From Chrysomallon squamiferum (Eukaryota > Mollusca > Gastropoda > Neomphalida > Peltospiridae), in NCBI GenBank assembly GCA_012295275.1, contig CM022673.1, positions 15,482,810 to 15,496,309 on the forward strand: a stretch of 13,500 nt of DNA. The letters run 5' to 3'. Position 1 is the first letter of the stretch, and each line of letters starts with the position of its first letter. Below the pieces are notes generated by a model. The model was not told the DNA's origin, ran no database searches, and worked only from the letters and a program-made list of their open reading frames with translations. Positions 9,743-13,500 of this stretch are shown piece after piece. The translations under genes were made by a program, and so were the position numbers.

Positions 9743-9997
9743 TGTATGTATGTATCTATTATGTATGTATGTATGTATTTATGTAATTAACTATATATAT
9801 ATACACATACACTGATACATCCATACGTCCATCAACCATCCATCCATCCATACTTACTTACTAAGATATACACATACAAACACTTACATTACATATATAC
9901 ATAAATGCATAAATACATGTACATATATATACATACATATATTCATCCATACGTCCATATATATACAAACATACATACAAACACACATATATACATT
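9530..9997. repeat. TA, GATA, GTAT and CATA microsatellite field, unit 2
   Basis: Includes TA runs at about 9555-9575, GATA at 9608-9622, nearly pure GTAT at 9713-9755 and 9761-9778, and CATC/CATA tracts at 9820-9990. Open frames here are tyrosine/isoleucine-rich repeat translations. Confidence 0.9.
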
Positions 9998-10120
9998 CGT
10001 ACAAGTAACGTGATGGCCGAATGGTCACTTCGTCCCTTCGGAGTGCGGATGAAAACCGCATCTCCGGTGCCAGTGCATTCCCGAATATTGTCTATTGCAG
10101 AATCTAATCAGATTCCTAAA
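9998..10120 (+). mobile_element. tRNA-derived SINE-like remnant, copy in unit 2
   Basis: TGGCCGAATGG (10015-10025) is a good match to the tRNA A-box pattern. The B-box position is degraded compared with 7151-7160. GCATTCCCGAATATTGTCTA and GCAGAATCTAATCAGA are shared with the unit-1 copy. Its matching position shows that the insertion predates the duplication. Confidence 0.5.
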
Positions 10121-10188
10121 ATACATACACATATCTATAAACACTCTTTGTTGGTTAAGTTCACATAACAGAGTAAAACTTACGTTAT

Positions 10189-10217
10189 AAAAAAAAAAAA
10201 AAAAAAAAAAAATTCTT

Positions 10218-10277
<60 letters not shown>
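10189..10277. repeat. A-run, (TA)n, T-run foldback tract
   Basis: A24 (10189-10212), a short TTCTTTTC spacer, about 15 TA units (10221-10250), then about 27 T (10251-10277). The A and T runs are complementary around a self-complementary TA core. Unit 1 has ordinary sequence here (about 7310-7350). Confidence 0.9.
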
Positions 10278-10547
10278 ATTAATGAAATTTATATGATGAC
10301 ATAAAAATAAAATACGTGTCTTTTTGACAGCAAAATTTCGAAAACGCAGTGTTTATTAGAATCAGTATTTCGTTTTCATTCTCCAGAACGAGAATCACTT
10401 GGCTTTATTTAATGTGACACGGTAATTGGTTCGTTTTCTAAGCTACTACATTGTTATTTTTCACATCCTAAATATTCTTTTTTCAGTTTTTCTCATACCA
10501 CTGATACTGAAACTACCATTATTACTTTACTAATAATATTGCTGCTG
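10278..10547. other. shared non-coding sequence, unit 2, no gene seen
   Basis: Matches about 7357-7617. No conserved open frame is present. Confidence 0.6.
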
Positions 10548-10586
<39 letters not shown>

Positions 10587-10587
10587 T
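10548..10587. repeat. (TAC)n microsatellite, unit 2
   Basis: Counterpart of 7618-7657, followed by further CTA/CTG-type imperfect units to about 10625. Confidence 0.9.
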
Positions 10588-10917
10588 TACTGCTAATACA
10601 GCTACCATTATTACTTCTACTACTGCTCCGATAGGAATTTGCAATCATTGCTTTTGTTATTATTTTTAGTACAACTACTGAGTCAACAAGTACCATTACT
10701 ATTGCTGCTCAGAACAAATTATCACTTTTGATTTAAATTAGATACTTCTGAAATGATCAACAAATACATGACATACATACACATCTGTATACAATACACA
10801 TTCTTAAACACATACATACATAAACGCATATATGTACATAAACATATATGCACATATATATTATATATATATCCACACAAACATGTGTGCGTGCTTATTA
10901 TCAGTGAATGTGTATCT

Positions 10918-11240
<323 letters not shown>

Positions 11241-11313
11241 CGTCAGTGAACGGTAAAGAAATATGTGTTTTGTTTCAGCGGTTTGAATAGAGTTTTAATG
11301 GATTGAGAACTCT

Positions 11314-11452
11314 GTTTATGGTGGAACTAACTAAAATTCCTTTGATTCTTTTTGTTGTTATTTTGATGTTTATGGTGGAACGAAAATTGTCGTTACAAGA
11401 ATGATTAGCAAATAATTAAAATTCCTTTGTTGTTTGTTGTTGTTACTTTGTT
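11314..11452. repeat. imperfect two-copy tandem duplication
   Basis: GTTTATGGTGGAAC occurs at 11314 and 11368, and AAAATTCCTTTG follows each copy. The second copy has about 30 bp extra. It is absent from the matching part of unit 1. Confidence 0.65.
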
Positions 11453-11549
11453 GTTCTGGTATTTTTTTATGATGTTTCGTTTTTGTAATGTATTTGTTTA
11501 TTTTATTTTCTGTTTTCTTTTTTATTATTTATATTTTTATTGTATACAG

Positions 11550-11619
11550 ATGAAATTACAGTTCCTGCATCTCCTCAACCTCTTAATGTGTCTCCCTACG
11601 GCGTTTTCCAGTAACACCG
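11550..11619 (+). CDS. signal-peptide exon of the kringle gene
   Basis: The ATG at 11550 opens a 23-codon frame that begins MKLQ, continues with a hydrophobic leucine-rich core (FLHLLNLLMCL) and ends in a small-residue region (PTAFSSNT) suited to signal peptidase. It is followed by an excellent donor, G|GTGAGA, at 11619/11620, in phase 1. That phase matches the acceptor of kringle 1; joining gives a Gly codon and then Asp-Cys-Tyr, the usual kringle opening. An acceptor-like ATACAG directly precedes the ATG, so the exon may start at 11550 with an upstream non-coding exon. A second in-frame ATG (11586) would lose most of the hydrophobic core, so the first is preferred. The protein is predicted to enter the secretory pathway. 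Confidence 0.75.
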
Positions 11620-12029
11620 GTGAGAAAACTATTTCTATTTAGTTGTTTTATATTTTACTTCGTGACGAGAAAGATACTGTTTCCTTAAACTAGTATATCA
11701 CGAAAATTTACAATGAAGAAGAGAAAATATTATTATTTATCTTGTCATCCTAATTATCATAGATATTATTATTATTATTATTCTGGTCGTATGTGTTTTT
11801 TGGTTTATACATGTATGTATATATGTAGGTTTTTAAGTAGACTTATATATACACACATATATACATACATACATATATATATTTCTGCAAATAACCTTTT
11901 TTTATCCGCGTCTGAAAAGCCATTACGTTTATATAATTATTTTTTACTGATGAATTTACTTAGCATTATCTCATATATGCCTTTTTACCAAATCCTGTCG
12001 TTTATTCCTCTTCTGATAATATTTAAAAG
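11620..12029 (+). other. intron 1 of the kringle gene
   Basis: It starts GTGAGAAAAC and ends in a pyrimidine-rich stretch (CTGTCGTTTATTCCTCTTCTG) and AAAAG. Inside are ATT units (11764-11781) and TA/CATA repeats. About 100 bp before the acceptor has no counterpart in unit 1. Confidence 0.65.
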
Positions 12030-12284
12030 GTGATTGTTATAGAGTCGTAAAAAATATGGGTCAATATACTGGTCACGTAAGAACATCCAAATCTGGGGGT
12101 ATTTGCAAAAGATGGACCGACGTGGCCCATACCTATGTCACTGATGAAAACTTTCCTGAGGGTTCTGTGGAAGATGCGGAAGATTTCTGCAGCGACCCAG
12201 GCTCCGCTGATTATCTGTGGTGTTTCCTCAAAGATCAGCATGAAGTGTGGGAAAAATGTGAAATTCCCAAGTGTCCGAGGATAG
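12030..12284 (+). CDS. kringle domain 1 exon, intact
   Basis: An 85-codon phase 1-1 exon. The kringle has all six cysteines: Cys1 in GDCYRVV, then QYTGHVRT, SGGICKRW (Cys2), DENFPEGS, EDFCSDP (Cys3), YLWCFLKDQ (Cys4), WEKCEI (Cys5) and PKCPR (Cys6). The expected pairing in the fold is 1-6, 2-4 and 3-5. The region between Cys3 and Cys4 lacks the Asp-X-Asp of lysine-binding kringles such as those of plasminogen, so lysine binding is doubtful (inference). The acceptor is AAAAG at 12025-12029 and the donor G|GTTGGA at 12285. It is the best-preserved exon in the window. Against the unit-1 copy it differs mostly by amino-acid-changing substitutions. It is clearly a kringle, but whether it is expressed is unknown. 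Confidence 0.85.
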
Positions 12285-12354
12285 GTTGGACAACGATTAT
12301 TATTATTATTTTGATGAATTTTAGTTGTTGTTATCATCATCACCATCATCATAA

Positions 12355-12420
<66 letters not shown>

Positions 12421-12450
12421 TCATCATATTCATCATCATCATCATTATAG
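12285..12450 (+). other. probable intron 2 with ATC/ATT repeat, but open in the kringle frame
   Basis: It begins GTTGGA and contains about 20 ATT units (12357-12419) flanked by ATC units. Read in the kringle-1 frame it has no stop, and would give an isoleucine, histidine and tyrosine-rich linker that ends in the SYCYYY stretch preceding kringle 2. The donor is phase 1, but the nearest acceptors (TATAG at 12446-12450 and 12464-12468) require phase 2. An intron is still more likely than translation of a tyrosine/histidine homopolymer. Confidence 0.5.
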
Positions 12451-12703
12451 TTATTGTTATTATTATAGACCCAATGGTAAGAGGGTCATATACAAGGGTA
12501 CAAAAGACACTGCAGAAAATGGTTCTAAATGCAAGCATTGGTCAGAGGTATATAGTCTCTTGGACAGTTATCGGTTCCCATACGACGTATCTGTGTCCGC
12601 AGCACATAATTACTGTAGAGATCCAGTTGCATCAGGTCGGTTATGGTGTTTTATTGAAGTTATCGTGTAGCTTGAAAATATTGCAATGTTCCGGAATGCT
12701 CAG
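12451..12703 (+). pseudogene. kringle domain 2 exon, disrupted near its end
   Basis: Kringle signature in order: candidate Cys1 at 12455-12457 in YCYYYRPNGKR, then IYKGTKDTAENGSKCKHW (Cys2), FPYDVSVS, AHNYCRDP (Cys3) and RLWCF (Cys4). After IEVIV the frame meets TAG (12668-12670). The expected ending resumes in another frame: KYCNVPEC-S (12676-12702; Cys5 and Cys6), preceded by TGA (12673-12675) where the conserved Trp belongs. A net one-base loss compared with kringle 1 and a Trp-to-stop change explain this. The donor CAG|GTTAGT (12704) is strong and phase 1, and fits the kringle-3 acceptor. If the acceptor is instead TATAG at 12464-12468, Cys1 is lost. Kringle ancestry is certain; function as a complete domain is unlikely. 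Confidence 0.8.
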
Positions 12704-13154
12704 GTTAGTGAAATTCACATTATGATGATTATTATTATATATTCTGTTCAGGCTGTCCTTCCGTTTACTGTATGTATATTATAAAAAGAAAGAAAAAAAA
12801 AAAAAGGAAAAAAAAAGAAAGAAAAGAAAAGAAAGAAAAAAAGAAAGGAAAAAAAAAAAAAAAAAAAAGAAGGGAAAAAAACAAATTATACTAAATTAAT
12901 AAAAGAAATAAGTAATTGTTTTCCCATAGCATAATATCCTCGGTAAAATGTATAATTAATTACAAAAACAAAGTTCTCTCTGTTTTATTCAAGACTTTAA
13001 CACTAAAATGTCTTCAATAATAAAATTGTTTAATTATTTCACTAAACAGTGGTAAAACAAAAATGTTTTCATAATCTGTTAAATACACTGATTAAATGAT
13101 GGTTAACTGACATGCTAATGAATATATTATTTTGGAAATAATATTCCGTTCCAG
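12704..13154 (+). other. intron 3 of the kringle gene
   Basis: Bounded by GTTAGT and TTCCGTTCCAG, phase 1 on both sides. It holds an A/G-rich tract (12781-12890). The last part (about 13000-13150) is homologous to 1070-1390 upstream of the decayed kringle exon, for example around GACATG and ATGAATA-ATTATT. Confidence 0.75.
12781..12890. repeat. purine tract, A runs with AAAG units
   Basis: An almost uninterrupted run of A and G on the plus strand within intron 3. Confidence 0.9.
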
Positions 13155-13412
13155 AATGTTACACTGTAAAATACGGTAGAACCCAATACAATGGAATGAC
13201 GTCGGTTACACATTCAGGAAAAATATGCCAACGATGGGACCAAATGACTCCTCATGCCCATCCTTTCATGGAGTCTGAAATATATCCTGAAAACGATGTA
13301 CGATGTACATTCGGCTCAGAACTTTTGCCGTGACCCCGATAATCTTGGCTATCCGTGGTGTTACACTCTGATTGAGATCAGATGGGAATATTGTGCAATT
13401 GCAAAATGCTAA
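13155..13412 (+). pseudogene. terminal kringle domain 3 exon with a 7-bp duplication frameshift
   Basis: After the acceptor TTCCAG the exon opens in phase 1 with Glu/Cys1 (ECYTVKYG). Then come QYNGMTSVTHSGKICQRW (Cys2) and YPENDV. CGATGTA is directly repeated at 13294-13300 and 13301-13307. The second copy shifts the frame and leads to TGA at 13331-13333. In the +1 frame the domain continues without fault from 13308: HSAQNFCRDPDNLGYPW with Cys3, WCYT (Cys4), EIRWEYC (Cys5) and AIAKC (Cys6), then TAA (13410-13412). Removing one repeat would restore a continuous kringle. The Arg-Trp before Cys5 and one Asp after Cys3 resemble lysine-binding kringles, but the second Asp is replaced. Possible explanations are a recent pseudogene, a polymorphism or an assembly error. 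Confidence 0.85.
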
Positions 13413-13500
13413 AAAACGTTAGTGTTTTATTTCTACTTTATTCGAATACAATAACATCCGTCAAGAAAGGTTTTTGCTAATGATTTATTTATTCAATATT
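13413..13500 (+). other. start of the 3' untranslated region
   Basis: Follows the kringle-3 stop. Its first 40 bp (GTTAGTGTTTTATTTCTAC) resemble the sequence after the relic exon at about 1640-1680. No AATAAA appears before the window ends. Confidence 0.5.

Larger units (their letters stand above)
11550..13412 (+). pseudogene. secreted kringle-domain gene, four coding exons, two of them disrupted
   Basis: The model is a signal-peptide exon (11550-11619), kringle 1 (12030-12284), kringle 2 (about 12451-12703) and terminal kringle 3 (13155-13412). Three facts support a real gene ancestry: each kringle exon has the Cys pattern and core motifs, the boundary splice sites are phase 1 as expected for shuffled extracellular modules, and the last exon stops right after Cys6. 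The predicted ancestral product is a small secreted protein of three kringles and little else. Kringles usually bind proteins, often through a lysine-binding site. No protease domain is visible. Kringle 2 and kringle 3 each contain frame breaks, so the present copy would give at most one complete kringle. Pseudogene is the favoured reading; sequencing error remains possible. No gene symbol can be assigned. Confidence 0.75.

Noticed and set aside
10005-10090. Functional tRNA gene
   Set aside because: An A-box-like sequence is present, but I could not form acceptor and anticodon stems and the B box is degraded.
12023-12538. 171-codon minus-strand frame across kringle 1 and the ATT repeat
   Set aside because: Antisense shadow of the kringle exon; a similar antisense frame at 8917-9150 arises for the same reason.
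12474-12725. 83-codon plus-strand frame overlapping kringle 2
   Set aside because: Out-of-frame shadow of the kringle-2 exon; it lacks the cysteine pattern.

Overview
The window looks like non-model invertebrate animal DNA, most likely a mollusc and probably a cephalopod (inference). It is AT-rich and packed with microsatellites (ATT, TAC, GT, GA, CATA/GTAT). Its only convincing coding sequence lies in short exons with phase-1 splice sites. These encode kringle domains, a secreted, disulphide-bonded animal module. Nothing prokaryotic was seen: no operons, no Shine-Dalgarno starts and no CRISPR array.

The main gene runs left to right from 11550 to 13412. A 70-bp signal-peptide exon (11550-11619) is followed by kringle 1 (12030-12284), kringle 2 (about 12451-12703) and kringle 3 (13155-13412, ending in a stop right after the sixth cysteine). 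The signal-peptide exon and kringle 1 are intact and join in frame. Kringle 2 has a stop plus a frame change. Kringle 3 is shifted by a 7-bp tandem duplication. The gene may therefore be a pseudogene, may make a truncated protein with one complete kringle, or may carry sequence errors.

The locus is a decaying tandem array. A block at about 6540-9306 is a diverged copy of 9307-12475. It holds a signal-peptide exon whose ATG has become TTG (8502-8571) and a kringle-1 exon that has lost Cys1, shifted frame before Cys5 and lost Cys6 (8899-9141). The copy stops abruptly at the start of kringle 2, where the second unit begins. A third, more ancient trace lies at about 1390-1660: a decayed terminal kringle exon, with matching intron sequence upstream. 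At least three kringle gene copies are therefore recorded here.

Other regions: 1-1070 is microsatellite and anonymous DNA. 1961-2345 is a local CpG-rich block. 2418-2597 is a nearly perfect inverted repeat with 79-bp arms. 2600-4120 is anonymous sequence with trinucleotide repeats. About 4120-4515, 6340-6755 and 9307-9515 are three copies of a non-coding repeat. 5340-5735 is a short minisatellite. About 7091-7215 and 9998-10120 are paired remnants of a tRNA-derived SINE-like element inherited by both duplication units. Most long open frames are translated microsatellites and are not genes.
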